Notes: generated by a model not told the origin, from the sequence alone. Counted from the first letter of the stretch, positions 49,505 to 60,569 are shown. The stretch: 64,000 nucleotides of DNA from Mesohalobacter halotolerans (GCF_006120725.1 NZ_SWMU01000004.1:1-64000), one strand, 5' to 3'. Program-made: numbers and translations.

Positions 49505-50608
49505 ATGAGATACTACAAAAAGAAAGATGCCATACTTATTTTAGAAGATGGTACTCAATTTAATGGAAAAGCTGTTTCAAATAACCAGAATACCGCCTTT
49601 GGAGAGATATGTTTTAATACAGGTATGACGGGTTATCAAGAAATATTTACAGACCCATCTTATCACGGGCAACTTATGGTAACTACTAATGCTCATATTG
49701 GCAACTATGGGGTACACAAAGAAGAAAATCAATCAGATTCTCCAAAAATTGCTGGTCTTATTTGTAAAAATTTCAGCTATAACCCATCTCGTCCTTCATC
49801 TGATCAATCGCTTGAAGAATTTTTAAATCAATCTAAACTCTTTGCAATATCAGACATAGACACTAGAGCTTTAGTTAGACACATTAGAAAACATGGTGCA
49901 ATGAATGCTGTAATATCAACTCAAATAGACGATATTGACAATTTAAAAAAGAAATTAGAAGAATATCCTAAGATGGACGGTCTTGAATTAGCTTCAAAAG
50001 TTTCTACCAGTAAACCTTATTTTTTTGGAAACAACAATTCAAACTATAAAATCGCAGTTTTAGATTTAGGCGTTAAAACTAATATTCTAAAATATTTGGC
50101 TGAAAGAGAAGCCTACTTGAAAGTGTTTCCATACAATAGCAGTATTGAAGATTTGATGTCTTTTAAGCCTGATGCCATATTTTTATCTAATGGTCCCGGT
50201 GACCCTCAACCTTTAAAATCTGCAGTTAAACTTGCAAAAAAAGCCATAGAACAAAATATTCCTACTTTCGGTATTTGTTTAGGTCATCAAGTTATTGCTT
50301 TATCTCAAGGAATTTCAACGTTTAAAATGCACCACGGCCACCGAGGTATTAATCATCCTGTAATGAATTTAGTTACAGGAAAATCTGAAATTACATCACA
50401 AAACCATGGGTTTGCTGTTAATAAAGATGAAGCAGAAAGTCATTCTGGTGTTGAAATTACTCACTTACATCTTAACGATCAAACTTTGGCTGGATTTAAA
50501 CTTAAAGGCAAAAAATGCTTTTCTGTTCAATATCACCCTGAAGCTGGACCTGGTCCTAATGATGCCAATTATCTATTTGATGATTTTTTTAAAATTTACT
50601 CAGCATAA
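49505..50608 (+). CDS. carA: Carbamoyl-phosphate synthase small subunit
   Basis: Glutaminase subunit feeding ammonia to CarB for pyrimidine and arginine synthesis. 367 residues: LEDGTQFNGKAVSNN, GMTGYQEIFTDPSYHGQLM in the N-terminal domain, and a class I amidotransferase domain with nucleophile Cys258 in FGICLGHQV and catalytic His-Glu in QYHPEAGPGPND. carB is not in this window. Begins 15 bases past the array terminator, a placement known in flavobacteria. Confidence 0.97.
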   Translation: MRYYKKKDAILILEDGTQFNGKAVSNNQNTAFGEICFNTGMTGYQEIFTDPSYHGQLMVTTNAHIGNYGVHKEENQSDSPKIAGLICKNFSYNPSRPSSDQSLEEFLNQSKLFAISDIDTRALVRHIRKHGAMNAVISTQIDDIDNLKKKLEEYPKMDGLELASKVSTSKPYFFGNNNSNYKIAVLDLGVKTNILKYLAEREAYLKVFPYNSSIEDLMSFKPDAIFLSNGPGDPQPLKSAVKLAKKAIEQNIPTFGICLGHQVIALSQGISTFKMHHGHRGINHPVMNLVTGKSEITSQNHGFAVNKDEAESHSGVEITHLHLNDQTLAGFKLKGKKCFSVQYHPEAGPGPNDANYLFDDFFKIYSA

Positions 50609-50611
50609 ACG

Positions 50612-50641
50612 AAAAAAGGCGGCTTTTTAGCCGCCTTTTAT
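50612..50641. terminator. Bidirectional terminator between carA and the fasciclin gene
   Basis: Perfect arms AAAAGGCGGC (50614-50623) and GCCGCCTTTT (50630-50639). It sits between convergent genes and has A and T runs on both sides. Confidence 0.92.
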
Positions 50642-50658
50642 TTAAATGAATACAAAAC

Positions 50659-51177
50659 TTATGGTAATATCACAGTATCAATAACGTGAATTACACCATT
50701 AGATGATTTAACATCGGTCTTTATTATTGTAGAAGTATTTCCTTTGGCATCCATAATTACAGCACTATCATTTTTTGTTGTAACTGTAAAACTGTCGCCA
50801 CTTACTGTTTCAACTTTTAATTTACCACCATTTTTCTTTACGGCAGTTAATACATCAGAAGCCATTAAATTTCCTTTGACAACATGGTATGTCAATACCT
50901 TTTGTAAAGTGGTTTTGTTTTCAGGCTTTAGTAGGTTACTTAAAGTTTCTTTAGGTAACTTCCCAAATGCATCATTTGTTGGAGCAAAGACTGTAAATGG
51001 GCCTTTCGACTGGAGTACGTCGACCAATTCAGCAGCTTTTACAGCAGTTACAAGTGTGGAAAAATCGTCAATACTTGCAGCATTTTTTACAATATCATAA
51101 GAAGATTTCTGTGCATTCACAGATGTCGCAAAAATTAACATTGCAATTAAACTGGTACTTTTAATCATTTTTTTCAT
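50659..51177 (-). CDS. Secreted fasciclin-domain protein
   Basis: 172 residues. Signal peptide (MIKSTSLIAMLIFATSVNAQ) then one fasciclin/FAS1 domain (about 35-172): FSTLVTAVKAAELVDVLQSK, GPFTVFAPTNDAFGKLP (the H1 motif), KVLTYHVVKG (H2 motif), and the closing SNGVIHVIDTVILP. FAS1 domains mediate cell adhesion or surface interaction; exact role unknown. Alone on its strand. Confidence 0.93.
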   Translation of the reverse strand: MKKMIKSTSLIAMLIFATSVNAQKSSYDIVKNAASIDDFSTLVTAVKAAELVDVLQSKGPFTVFAPTNDAFGKLPKETLSNLLKPENKTTLQKVLTYHVVKGNLMASDVLTAVKKNGGKLKVETVSGDSFTVTTKNDSAVIMDAKGNTSTIIKTDVKSSNGVIHVIDTVILP

Positions 51178-51304
51178 AACAATATATATTTATTAGATAT
51201 AATACATAGATAGTTAAATTGTATCTTTAATTCTCATTATTTTAATTAATTTAACTTCAATACACAAAACGTTTAAGACTATTTTTATCTTATCAATCTT
51301 TTAA

Positions 51305-52687
<1,383 letters not shown>

Positions 52688-52710
52688 AACTTGATTGAAA
52701 TCATTTTTTA

Positions 52711-52764
52711 AAAAACCTATTCTGCTTACTTTTAACGATAACTTAAGTTGAATAGGTTTTTTTG
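52711..52764 (+). terminator. Terminator between eno and gltA
   Basis: A 12-bp perfect stem AAAAACCTATTC (52711-52722) and GAATAGGTTTTT (52750-52761) with a 27-base loop, then T residues. The loop is unusually long but has minor internal pairing (CTTA/TAAG). Confidence 0.75.
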
Positions 52765-52800
52765 TGTTTCAGCTTAACGCCTATTTAACAATTCATTCGT

Positions 52801-52808
52801 TATATTTG
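52801..52808 (+). promoter_or_regulatory. Promoter -7 element of gltA
   Basis: TATATTTG, a perfect TAnnTTTG, 35 bases before the gltA ATG (52844). No TTG lies at the optimal upstream distance. Confidence 0.5.
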
Positions 52809-52843
52809 AAGATAATCAATAAAAATTTTATAAAATATTACAT

Positions 52844-54130
52844 ATGACTGCTAAAATTGAATTTGACGGAAAACAATACGAATTACCTGTAACTGTTGGT
52901 ACAGAAAATGAACACGGTATAGACATCTCTAGTTTAAGAAGTGCTTCAGGGGGTTTGATTACCTTAGATAGAGGTTTTAAAAACACGGGATCTTGCGAAA
53001 GTGCAATTACATTCTTAAATGGTGAACAGGGTATTTTGCGTTATCGTGGATATTCAATTGAAGACTTAGCAGAAAATGCCAGCTTTCTTGAAGTGGCGTA
53101 TTTATTAATTTTTGGAGAATTACCCTCTCAACAAGAGCTTGATAAATTTCACCAAGATATCAAAGACGAATCTTATGTTGATGAAGAAATGAAAAAAATT
53201 CTCGATGGATTCCCACGCTCTGCACATCCTATGGGCGTTGTGTCATCGCTGACAAGTGCTTTAATTGCATTCAATCCCTCATCTGTAGATGTGAGTTCTG
53301 AAGAAGATATGTACAAATCTATAGTCAAAATACTTGCCAAATTTCCTGTGCTATGTGCTTGGGCCTTGAGAAAACGAACAGGACAACCATTAGACTATGG
53401 AGATAGCTCTTTAGGATATGTAGAAAATATCCTTAAAATGATGTTTAAAAAGGCAAACGAAGATTATAAGATAAATCCTGTGGTAGCATCGGCTTTAAAT
53501 AAACTTTTAATACTTCACGCCGACCATGAGCAAAACTGCTCTGCTTCTACAGTAAGAATTGTTGGTTCGTCACACGCCGGGTTATTCGTTTCTATTTCTG
53601 CTGGAGTTGCAGCCTTATGGGGACCACTACACGGCGGTGCAAACCAGGCAGTGATTGAAATGCTAGAGGGCATCAAAGAAGATGGTGGTGACTCTAAAAA
53701 ATACATGCAAAAAGCAAAGGATAAAGAAGACCCATTCAGGTTAATGGGCTTTGGACACCGCGTTTACAAAAACTTTGACCCAAGAGCAAAAATCATTAAA
53801 AAATCTGCTGATGAAGTTTTAGGCGATTTAGGAATTGAAGACCCTGTCCTTGATATTGCTAAAGGATTAGAAAAAGAAGCTCTTGAAGATGATTATTTTG
53901 TCAAGCGAAAGTTATATCCAAATGTTGACTTCTACTCAGGTATAATTTATAGAGCACTTGGTATCCCTACTGAAATGTTTACCGTTATGTTTGCCTTAGG
54001 TAGACTTCCAGGCTGGATTGCTCAATGGAGAGAAATGCGCCTCATGAAAGAACCTATTGGAAGACCAAGACAAATTTATACCGGTGAAAACCATAGGCCA
54101 TATGTAGACATTGATGAAAGACATAACTAA
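52844..54130 (+). CDS. gltA: Citrate synthase
   Basis: Condenses acetyl-CoA and oxaloacetate, entering the TCA cycle. 428 residues, normal for the type II enzyme: TAKIEFDGKQYELPVTVGTE, GILRYRGYSIEDLAENASF, LILHADHEQNCSASTVRIVG, active-site His in HGGANQAV and FGHRVYKNFDPRAKII, and the Asp/Arg in DFYSGIIYRALGIPTEMF. An azurin gene follows after 17 bases, so they may be co-transcribed. Confidence 0.98.
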   Translation: MTAKIEFDGKQYELPVTVGTENEHGIDISSLRSASGGLITLDRGFKNTGSCESAITFLNGEQGILRYRGYSIEDLAENASFLEVAYLLIFGELPSQQELDKFHQDIKDESYVDEEMKKILDGFPRSAHPMGVVSSLTSALIAFNPSSVDVSSEEDMYKSIVKILAKFPVLCAWALRKRTGQPLDYGDSSLGYVENILKMMFKKANEDYKINPVVASALNKLLILHADHEQNCSASTVRIVGSSHAGLFVSISAGVAALWGPLHGGANQAVIEMLEGIKEDGGDSKKYMQKAKDKEDPFRLMGFGHRVYKNFDPRAKIIKKSADEVLGDLGIEDPVLDIAKGLEKEALEDDYFVKRKLYPNVDFYSGIIYRALGIPTEMFTVMFALGRLPGWIAQWREMRLMKEPIGRPRQIYTGENHRPYVDIDERHN

Positions 54131-54147
54131 AAATAAAAAACCTACTT

Positions 54148-54660
54148 ATGAAATTGAGTAATATTTCTTTTTTGTTGTTACTTTTAATAGTAACCTCTTG
54201 TGGCAATTCTACAGATGATAAAAAAGAAGAGAAACAATCTATAAAAATTAATCAACCTACATCTGAACAACAAGAAGCAGAAGATGGCGTAACAGAAATT
54301 CTATTAACAGGCAATGATCAAATGCGTTTTAACTTAAAACAAATTAAAGTCAAAGCTGGAGATAAGGTCAAATTGACGTTAAAACATATAGGAGAACTCG
54401 ATGTAAACGTTATGGGTCATAACTTTGTTTTACTTGAACCAGAGACAAATATCAACGATTTTGCCTCACGTGCAGTAGCCGCAAAAGATAACGATTACAT
54501 TCCTGAAAATACTGAAAATGTTATTGTGCATACAAAAATGATTGGTGGTGGCGAACAAACCTCTATTACATTTGATGCACCCAAAAAAGGAGTGTATGAT
54601 TTTATATGTAGTTTCCCGGGTCATGTAGCTTTAATGCAAGGAAAATTTATTGTTGAATAG
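54148..54660 (+). CDS. Azurin-like blue copper lipoprotein
   Basis: 170 residues. Signal with lipobox VTSC (Cys18), a short acidic linker, then an azurin domain: DQMRFNLKQIKVKAGDKVKL, and type 1 copper ligands His91 (VMGHNFVL), Cys154 (FICSFPGHVALMQGK), His159 and Met163, all present. Likely carries electrons in the periplasm or at the outer membrane. Located 17 bases after gltA on the same strand. Confidence 0.94.
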   Translation: MKLSNISFLLLLLIVTSCGNSTDDKKEEKQSIKINQPTSEQQEAEDGVTEILLTGNDQMRFNLKQIKVKAGDKVKLTLKHIGELDVNVMGHNFVLLEPETNINDFASRAVAAKDNDYIPENTENVIVHTKMIGGGEQTSITFDAPKKGVYDFICSFPGHVALMQGKFIVE

Positions 54661-54678
54661 TTTTCAACTCCCACAGTC

Positions 54679-54804
54679 CATCTGAACTTGTTTCAAATTT
54701 CATTTTTTCAATCAATCTGAACTCGTTTCAAATTAGATTTTCTTTGTCAATCTGAACTTGTTTCAGATTACATTTAACCTGTCAATCTGAACTTGTTTCA
54801 GATT
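54679..54804. repeat. Four tandem palindromes with an exact 35-bp period
   Basis: The 21-base element AATCTGAACTTGTTTCAGATT, with arms AATCTGAA/TTCAGATT, recurs at 54679, 54714, 54749 and 54784, each followed by a different 14-base spacer. The two right-hand copies are perfect palindromes; the two left-hand ones carry TTCAAATT. Similar dispersed elements are common in flavobacterial genomes; this array sits between azurin and the symporter and ends just before that gene's promoter. Confidence 0.85.
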
Positions 54805-54825
54805 CCTATTTTATCCCTAAATTTG
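54793..54825 (+). promoter_or_regulatory. Promoter of the sodium:solute symporter gene
   Basis: TAAATTTG (54818-54825) is a perfect TAnnTTTG; a TTG (54793-54795) lies 22 bases upstream inside the last palindromic repeat. The ATG at 54843 is 17 bases downstream. Confidence 0.5.
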
Positions 54826-54842
54826 TCCACATAATTTTATAG

Positions 54843-56282
54843 ATGCTGAGTCCTACATTTATTTTACTCCTCATTGCAGGATATTTTGTTGTTTTAATTG
54901 GTATTTCTTTTTTAACTAATAAAACTGGGAGCAACGCCGAATTTTTTAAAGCTAACAATAAGTCACCTTGGTATCTGGTGGCTTTTGGCATGATAGGTGC
55001 ATCACTCAGCGGCATTACTTTTATCTCTATTCCAGGAACGGTAGAATTTTCAGCATTTAGCTATTTTCAAGTGGTTCTGGGCTATACTATTGGTTATGCC
55101 GTCATCAGTCTGGTGTTGATGCCTTTATATTACCGATTGAATTTGACTTCAATTTACACCTATCTCGACCAGCGCTTTGGATTTTACGCTTATAAAACAG
55201 GAGCGTCATTTTTTCTACTATCACGTATTGTTGGTGCAAGTTTTAGATTGTTTTTAGTCGCTGGCGTGTTGCAATTAATTGTCTTTGATAGTTTAGGCGT
55301 GCCGTTTTATGTCACGGTAACTATCACTATCCTGTTGATATGGGTTTACACGTTTAAAAGCGGGATTAAAACCATTGTTTGGACAGACAGTTTACAAACT
55401 TTGTTTATGTTATTGGCGTTAGGGGTTTCCATCGTTTTTTTATTGCAAAATTTCGATATTTCAGTCGGTGATATTCCCGCATATTTGAGTGAAAATACCC
55501 AAGCCAAAATTTTCTTTTTTGAAGATTGGCGTTCTTCTGATTTCTTTTTTAAACAATTTTTATCCGGTGCATTTATCGCTATCGTCATGACAGGGCTAGA
55601 CCAAGATATGATGCAAAAAAATCTAACCTGTAAAAATCTAAAAGATGCTCAAAAGAATATATTTTCGTTTACCATTATTTTGACCGTGGTCAACTTTTTA
55701 TTTTTATTTCTAGGCTTATTATTAACAAATTATGCCAATAATAATGGTATCAGTGCGCAAAAAGATGACTTGTTTCCTGCCATTGCCATGCAAGGTGAAT
55801 TAGGTATTGCAGTAGCTGTTTTCTTTTTATTAGGTCTCATAGCAGCAGCCTACTCAAGCGCAGATAGTGCATTAACTTCACTAACAACCTCTTTTAGCAT
55901 TGATATTTTAGATATTGAAAACAGATATCCAAAGCATAAACAAGTTAAAATCAGAAAGTTAACGCATGTTGCAATTTCATTAATTTTAATTCTTGTAATG
56001 TTAATTTTTCAATATGCCATAAGCGACAAAAGTGTCATTAATAAGTTGTTTGAGTTTGCAGGCTATACCTACGGACCGCTTTTAGGGCTATATGCTTTTG
56101 GCATGTTTACCTCAACAAAAATCAAAGACAAATTAGTGCCTCTGGTTGCAATTCTCTCCCCTATTTTATCTTATACAATTAGTGTGAATGCTTTAAGCTG
56201 GTTTGGTTTTGAATTTGGTTTTTTCATTTTAATTTTAAATGGTTTATTGACTTTTTTAGGGCTCATACTGATTCGTCGATAA
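54843..56282 (+). CDS. Sodium:solute symporter family protein
   Basis: 479 residues with about 13 hydrophobic helices of the SSS family, inner membrane. Seen: LIAGYFVVLIGISFLTNKTG in TM1, GASLSGITFISIPGTVEFSA, VLGYTIGYAVISLVLMPLYY, TGLDQDMMQKNLTCKNLKDA, and GLIAAAYSSADSALTSLTTS, the family signature near TM8. Substrate not predictable: sugar, nucleoside or amino acid members look alike. Convergent with the CoA-binding gene and overlapping it by 27 bases. Confidence 0.92.
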   Translation: MLSPTFILLLIAGYFVVLIGISFLTNKTGSNAEFFKANNKSPWYLVAFGMIGASLSGITFISIPGTVEFSAFSYFQVVLGYTIGYAVISLVLMPLYYRLNLTSIYTYLDQRFGFYAYKTGASFFLLSRIVGASFRLFLVAGVLQLIVFDSLGVPFYVTVTITILLIWVYTFKSGIKTIVWTDSLQTLFMLLALGVSIVFLLQNFDISVGDIPAYLSENTQAKIFFFEDWRSSDFFFKQFLSGAFIAIVMTGLDQDMMQKNLTCKNLKDAQKNIFSFTIILTVVNFLFLFLGLLLTNYANNNGISAQKDDLFPAIAMQGELGIAVAVFFLLGLIAAAYSSADSALTSLTTSFSIDILDIENRYPKHKQVKIRKLTHVAISLILILVMLIFQYAISDKSVINKLFEFAGYTYGPLLGLYAFGMFTSTKIKDKLVPLVAILSPILSYTISVNALSWFGFEFGFFILILNGLLTFLGLILIRR

Positions 56283-56621
56283 TAAAACTAAAGTACAGGC
56301 TTCTTCAATTTTGATGTTTTCAGCTCTAAGCTTAGGATAAAAGTCTGGATTTTCGGTTCCAGGATTAAAAATTACACGCCGGGGCTTTAAACTGATAATA
56401 TATTCGTAATAGTCTATTTGATTTTTAGCATTGAGATAAAGGGTAACGGTATGAATTTCATTAAAATCCGGTTTATCCTTATGCACTTTAACCCCATCTA
56501 TATTCATTTCTCTACGACCGACAGCAAAAACCTCATGATTATGTTTTTGAAGAAGTTGTAAAGCTTTGTAAGCATAACGTTGAGGTTTATCAGAGGCGCC
56601 GATGATTAATGTTTTCAACAT
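56256..56621 (-). CDS. CoA-binding domain protein
   Basis: 121 residues, a free-standing CoA-binding (Rossmann) domain: LIIGASDKPQRYAYKALQLL, HNHEVFAVGRREMNIDGVKV, VTLYLNAKNQIDYYEYIISL and ACTLVLLSTNQY. Binding of CoA or a nucleotide is expected from the family; function unknown. Its last 27 bases overlap the symporter's coding end in the opposite direction. Confidence 0.88.
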   Translation of the reverse strand: MLKTLIIGASDKPQRYAYKALQLLQKHNHEVFAVGRREMNIDGVKVHKDKPDFNEIHTVTLYLNAKNQIDYYEYIISLKPRRVIFNPGTENPDFYPKLRAENIKIEEACTLVLLSTNQYEP

Positions 56622-56696
56622 AAATTATTGATTTGTTGATTTAATATTTAGATTTGTTTTGATGCAACTTAGGTATATTTAACCACAATTTCAACT

Positions 56697-57149
56697 ATGC
56701 AGTTTAAAAAATTGACAGATGAGATAAGTTTTGATGTCGCAGAATACGTCAAATCGTATCTCAATTTTCATAAAAATCGAAACATCAATTTGTATTTAGG
56801 TTGCGATAGCCACAACCGCTTAAAAACCACTTACGCTACAACTTTGGTTTTTAATGTAGGGGCAACCGGTTGTCATGTGATCTATCAAAAAGAAGTTGTT
56901 CCGCTTATCACCGATATGTGGACACGACTGTGGGGCGAAGCCGAACGCTCTGTAGAAACCGCATTATATCTTCGGGAACGCGGCATAGAAATCGATACCA
57001 TAGATTTAGATTATAATATCGATCCCGCTTACAAATCCAACAAATTGGTCTCTGCAGCTGTCGGTTATGTAGAATCTCTGGGATTTAAAGCTCGGGTCAA
57101 GCCTGAACTTTTACCTGCGGTTTATGCAGCGGATCATATTGTGGGGTAG
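56697..57149 (+). CDS. YkuK-like (DUF458) predicted RNase H-fold protein
   Basis: 150 residues: DVAEYVKSYLNFHKNRNIN, LYLGCDSHNRLKTTYATTLV, VVPLITDMWTRLWGEAERSV, DLDYNIDPAYKSNKLVSAA and LPAVYAADHIVG. The acidic GCDSH and DLDYN segments fit the catalytic pattern proposed for the YkuK family with an RNase H-like fold; activity is not demonstrated. Last conserved gene before the accessory region. Confidence 0.8.
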   Translation: MQFKKLTDEISFDVAEYVKSYLNFHKNRNINLYLGCDSHNRLKTTYATTLVFNVGATGCHVIYQKEVVPLITDMWTRLWGEAERSVETALYLRERGIEIDTIDLDYNIDPAYKSNKLVSAAVGYVESLGFKARVKPELLPAVYAADHIVG

Positions 57150-57304
57150 GATTAATTAAGACCTGTTTTACCACTTAACAATACCTATAAAATCATGGTC
57201 TTAAACGTCTTAGGTTGTAAGAGCAAATCAAGTATTGTTTGTATAATTTCTTAAACCTGAAAAAGATTTCTATTTTTAAAGTCTAAAAATAACTGATCTC
57301 CTTT

Positions 57305-60300
57305 ATGCCAACTGTAAACAAAATTATTGATAGTATTTCAAACCAAAACATCAGTCTTTTTTTTGAAAACAAAATCACCTCTTTTAAACCCGAAAAAGAA
57401 GTTTTTACAAATTTAGTTAAGCAGGATGCACCTTTCTCAGATCCTGTAAAGATTGGTTAGGCAACCTTAAAAGACAGCAATGAACTTTTGGTGTTTAGTT
57501 GTAAATATGAAGGTGAACTGTCTGAGCGTAGTGCCAAAAAACGACAGTTTGAAATAGCCAAAAAAGTACTTAAAGATGTCTATAAAGATGGCGTAATATT
57601 TGTTTTCTACGATGCTCAAGGTAATTTTAGATTTAGTTTTTTACGTAGAAATTATGGTAATAAATCTGAAAAATATACTAATTGGAAAAGATATACCTAT
57701 TATGTAGATCCAGTTAAGCAAAACAAAACGTTTAAAGATAGAATTGATAATTGCAACTACAACAGTTTAGACCACATCCAAGAAGCCTTTAGTGTAGAAC
57801 CCTTAAATAAGAAATTTTATCAAGATATAGCCAAAACATTTTTTGAACTCATCAGTGGTAAATACAGGGTGGGTTCAAAAACCATAAACGTCAGTCAACC
57901 TTTGTTAGAGTTGCCGTCTACACCCTATACTAGTAACGAAACCATTTACAAAGAATTTGCTGTCCGGCTTATTGGGCGCAGTATATTTTGTTGGTTTTTA
58001 AAAAACAAAAAATCAAACGCTGGACGCCCGCTTATGCCAGAGAGCTTATTGTCTTCTACTGCGGTTGAGCAACAGCAAAAAAACTATTACCACAACGTTC
58101 TCGAAAAACTGTTTTTTTTAATTTTAAACAAAAAAACAGAAGACCGCAAAGCTTTTGATTTGCCGCCAGAAGCAAACCAAATTCCTTTTTTAAATGGCGG
58201 TCTATTTGAAGCCCATAGCGACGACTTTTTTGACAATAACAAACCCAATTATGCACTAAAAATTCCCGACACTTGGTTCACAAATTTCTTTGAAACCTTA
58301 GAGCAATACAACTTTACCATAGACGAAAACAGCATCAACGATTCAGAAGTGACTATTGACCCCGAAATGCTCGGTACTATCTTTGAAAACTTACTGGCAG
58401 AAATAGACCCCGATACCGAAAAAAGTGCACGTAAAGCCACCGGAAGTTTCTATACACCAAGAGAAATTGTAGATTATATGGTAGAGCAATCGCTTGTGCA
58501 ATACCTGAAAACCAAAACTACACTTACTAACGAAACCGCACTTTTAAATTTATTTCAGGAAACACAAGAAGATGAAGTGTTTTCTAATACTGAAAAAGAA
58601 CAAATTTTAAACGCCCTAAGCAGCGTAAAGATTTTAGACCCGGCCTGTGGCTCAGGTGCATTTCCTATGGGTGCTGTCAACAAAATTATCAAGGCTTTAG
58701 AGCAATTAGACCCCGATGCAGAATGGTGGAAAGAACAACAGGTCAAACTCATCCCAAACCCTGTGGCCAGAAAAAACTTGAAAGCCAAGTTAGAAAAATC
58801 TACCAGCGATTATGCACGCAAACTGGGCGTGATACAAAACTCTATTTACGGCGTAGATATACAACCTATTGCTGCAGAAATCTCAAAACTGCGTAGCTTT
58901 TTAAGCTTAGTGATAGACGAGAATATAGATGACAATGCACCCAATCGTGGCATAGAACCTTTACCAAATCTTGAGTTTAAATTTGTCACGGCTAATACAC
59001 TAATTGGCTTACCAGAAGCAGAAAACCAACAATTAGGAATGTTTGATGATATGGAAGAGCTTCAGGCATTAGAAGAATTAAGAGAAGAATATCTACAAAG
59101 CTATAGCAAGAAAAAACAAAAAATAAAAGACAAATTTCTTAAAACACAGAAAAAAGCTTTTAAAGGTACTCATAATCTGTTTGCAGATCAAAATAGTCGC
59201 AGTTACAAACTGGTTAGTTGGAATCCATTTAAAAATGAGCCTTCATCATGGTTTGACCCACAATGGATGTTTGGCATAGATAAGTTTGACGTGGTGATTG
59301 GGAATCCACCATATGTTTCTTTTGGAGCAAGAGGAGTTGGTAAATTAATAAAAGAAAAAAAAGAACTATTTAAATTATTATTTAAAAATTCAGCAGAATA
59401 TAAGATTAATATATATGCTCTTTTTATGGAAAAAGGGATTAGTTTATTATCTGAAAGCGGTGTTACTAGTTATATAGTGCCTGATAGTTTCTTATTAGGA
59501 AGATATTTTTCAAAAATCAGGAACTATATATTGAAAAGATGTACGATACAAAGTTTAATGTTAATTAAAGCAGAAGTTTTCAAAAGCGCTTCGTTAGGAC
59601 AGTCTGTTGTCTACGTTTTAAATAGAAAAATTGATAAAAGTAATAAAATTAAAGTTTTGTTAAGTAGAAAAGTTAATGAATTAGAAAATTCAAGTTATAT
59701 TAAATTCACTTTTCCTCAAAATTATTATGATACAACTGATTATAATAGATTTAGAATGCTTTTTAATAAAGATGATTATGAAATAATTAAAAAGATTGAT
59801 TCAGTTGGAGAAAAGTTAGAAAATTATTTTAGAGGACACACAGGAGTGCGTTCTAAAATTGGTCAAAAAAACATTATTTTCGATACCCCTTCTAAAAAAA
59901 CTTATAAAAAGGGAATTATTTCAGGTGGGCAAATACACAAATTCAATATTGATTATGAAGGTCATTATTTAAATATAGATCCTAATATTTTACACGGAGG
60001 AGGCTTTAGAAAAGAAATTATAGAAAATGACAAAATCTTAATTAGACAAACAGCTGATAATTTAATCTGTGCAGTAGATTCTAATAATTATTATCACTTA
60101 AATAATGTTCATTCTTTTTCACCAATAAATAAAAAGTTAAACATCAATTATGTGTGTGGAGTTCTTAATTCAAGATTAATTAATTTTTATTATAACAAAA
60201 TTTCTCTAGAAGAGGGTAGAGCAATGGCTCAAATAGATATTGAGGTAATTGAAAAGATACCTATTCCATACGTTAATGATAGTATTCAAATCAAAATATC

Positions 60301-60457
60301 AAATTTGATTAATCAAATTACAGATAATATTGAGGCTATAAATGAAGAATTTGAATTAATAATTTACAAACTCTACAACCTGACTTATCAAGAAGTTTTA
60401 ATCATCGACCCCGAATTTAGCTTAACCCAAGAAGAATATGATAATTATAAAATTTAA
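57305..60457 (+). pseudogene. Eco57I-class restriction-modification methyltransferase interrupted by an in-frame amber stop
   Basis: Reading from ATG 57305 (MPTVNKIIDSISNQNISLF), frame 2 stays open for 51 codons, hits TAG at 57458-57460 after DPVKIG, and then continues in the same frame to 60457. The protein would be about 1,050 residues. The piece after the stop begins ATLKDSNELLVFSCKYEG. Methyltransferase motif I DPACGSGAFPMG is at residue about 445 and motif IV NPPY at about 667. The rest is a probable target recognition region with much more AT-rich codons. The N-terminal LSERSAKKRQF...YKDGVIFVFYD part resembles the N-terminal region of large Eco57I-type enzymes. One base (CAG or GAG to TAG) would explain the stop; suppression or an internal start (TTG 57488) cannot be excluded. 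Confidence 0.85.
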
Positions 60458-60512
60458 TAAAGATAATAACATTTAATAATAAATAAGTTACATGTATAAA
60501 TGCTTTTAACCC

Positions 60513-60543
60513 CTATAAAACAAAGCGTTTTATGATTTTATAG
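60513..60543. repeat. Inverted repeat CTATAAAA/TTTTATAG with nested alternative
   Basis: Arms CTATAAAA (60513-60520) and TTTTATAG (60536-60543). A nested, overlapping alternative pairs ATAAAAC (60515-60521) with GTTTTAT (60527-60533). It lies 56 bases after the methyltransferase stop and could act in mRNA 3'-end formation. Confidence 0.45.
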
Positions 60544-60551
60544 AATTTGCT

Positions 60552-60569
60552 ACCCTCATTCATGAGGGT
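60552..60569. repeat. Short palindrome ACCCTCAT/ATGAGGGT
   Basis: Perfect 8-bp arms at 60552-60559 and 60562-60569 around TC. There is no T run after it, so it is not a typical terminator. Confidence 0.5.

Noticed and set aside
54679-54804. CRISPR array
   Set aside because: The repeat unit is a 21-base palindrome with 14-base spacers and no cas genes nearby; spacer length and palindromic repeats do not fit.
57150-57304. Insertion sequence or integration site before the defence region
   Set aside because: No transposase fragment, terminal inverted repeat or tRNA target could be identified in the 155 bases next to the methylase gene.
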